Source: Hyphomicrobiales bacterium (GTDB taxonomy: Bacteria > Pseudomonadota > Alphaproteobacteria > Rhizobiales > Devosiaceae). Taken from it: a DNA stretch of 64,000 nucleotides. Both the position numbers and the translations under genes were made by a program. Below the pieces are notes generated by a model. It worked only from the letters and a program-made list of their open reading frames with translations, had not been told where the DNA came from and searched no databases. Location of the stretch: contig JALSII010000024.1 in the NCBI GenBank assembly GCA_026981645.1, forward strand, positions 1-64,000, in the 5' to 3' direction. Below, piece by piece: positions 63,910 through 64,000 of this stretch. Numbering within the stretch: position 1 is the stretch's first letter; each line of letters starts with the position of its first letter.

Positions 63910-64000
63910 ATGGCCCTTGTCGTACTGTTTGTTGTTCTGTTTGTTCTTTTGTTCGCCGGCGCGCCCGTGGCCGTGGCACTTGGGTTGTCGTCTCTGGTTT
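63910..64000 (+). CDS. dctM: TRAP transporter large permease DctM, 3' end cut by window
   Basis: Only the first 30 codons are in the window. ALVVLFVVLFVLLFAGAPVA followed by VALGLSSLV is the typical DctM N-terminus (hydrophobic helix with GxPVAxALG). It begins 17 bases after dctQ. Confidence 0.88.
   Translation, partial: MALVVLFVVLFVLLFAGAPVAVALGLSSLV

Overview
The window is 64 kb of a Gram-negative alphaproteobacterial chromosome, most likely order Hyphomicrobiales (Rhizobiales). The placement rests on gene order and family types: rsh-pyrE-acpS-lepB-rnc-era-recO-parC, hemB-RDD-transporter-bpt, a small membrane protein next to an LdtR-type MarR regulator, glyA-nrdR-nusB, and bamE divergent from a CBP3-like chaperone, DUF177, plsX, fabH, ihfA, a MerR regulator and a proline tRNA. 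The porin is of the alphaproteobacterial Porin_2 kind, and the HemB metal site is the Asp-rich (non-zinc) type. I saw no insertion sequence, prophage, CRISPR array, rRNA or origin. A genus cannot be given from the sequence alone.

Region 1 (1-7107). A cation diffusion facilitator, cut by the left edge, has lost both transmembrane aspartates of the usual metal site. Convergent to it is a minus-strand six-gene unit: OmpR-type regulator, EnvZ-like kinase, CuA subunit II, heme-copper oxidase subunit I, a membrane-anchored cupredoxin with a Met/Asp-rich repeat linker, and a small cytochrome c. The first four genes overlap. A GTTACAnnnnGTTACA direct repeat, like an OmpR site, lies just upstream of the regulator. 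This is the most distinctive block: a terminal oxidase carrying its own regulators and what look like its own copper and electron carriers.

Region 2 (7350-22704). Mixed genes: a GT87-like membrane protein, YaiI, an acyltransferase-like protein, proC, fhs, an SDR enzyme, the main porin, an OmpA/BON protein followed by two small membrane proteins, an alpha/beta hydrolase without its nucleophile serine, a soluble lytic transglycosylase, dapA, smpB and a family-5 uracil-DNA glycosylase.

Region 3 (22719-51416). Core housekeeping: an NYN protein, rpoZ, the stringent-response enzyme Rsh, pyrimidine and acyl-carrier genes, signal peptidase, RNase III, Era, RecO, ParC, N-end-rule transferase, HemB, LdtR, GlyA, NrdR, NusB and the phospholipid/fatty-acid block plsX-fabH-ihfA-merR. 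Two related hairpin elements bracket that last block. Just after it is a short transcription unit with a near-perfect Shine-Dalgarno sequence, a 24-codon ORF and a strong terminator. A frameshifted gene remnant and tRNA-Pro(GGG) follow.

Region 4 (51462-60420). A kinase-fold phosphotransferase, then an exopolysaccharide locus: Wzy-like polymerase/ligase, initiating sugar-phosphate transferase, GT4 glycosyltransferase and Wza-like exporter on the minus strand, diverging from a Wzz/GumC-type protein with a degenerate kinase domain and a polysaccharide deacetylase.

Region 5 (60461-64000). KduI and a GntR/FCD regulator diverge from a TRAP transporter (DctP, DctQ, start of DctM). This suggests uptake and catabolism of uronate sugars from pectin- or alginate-like polymers.
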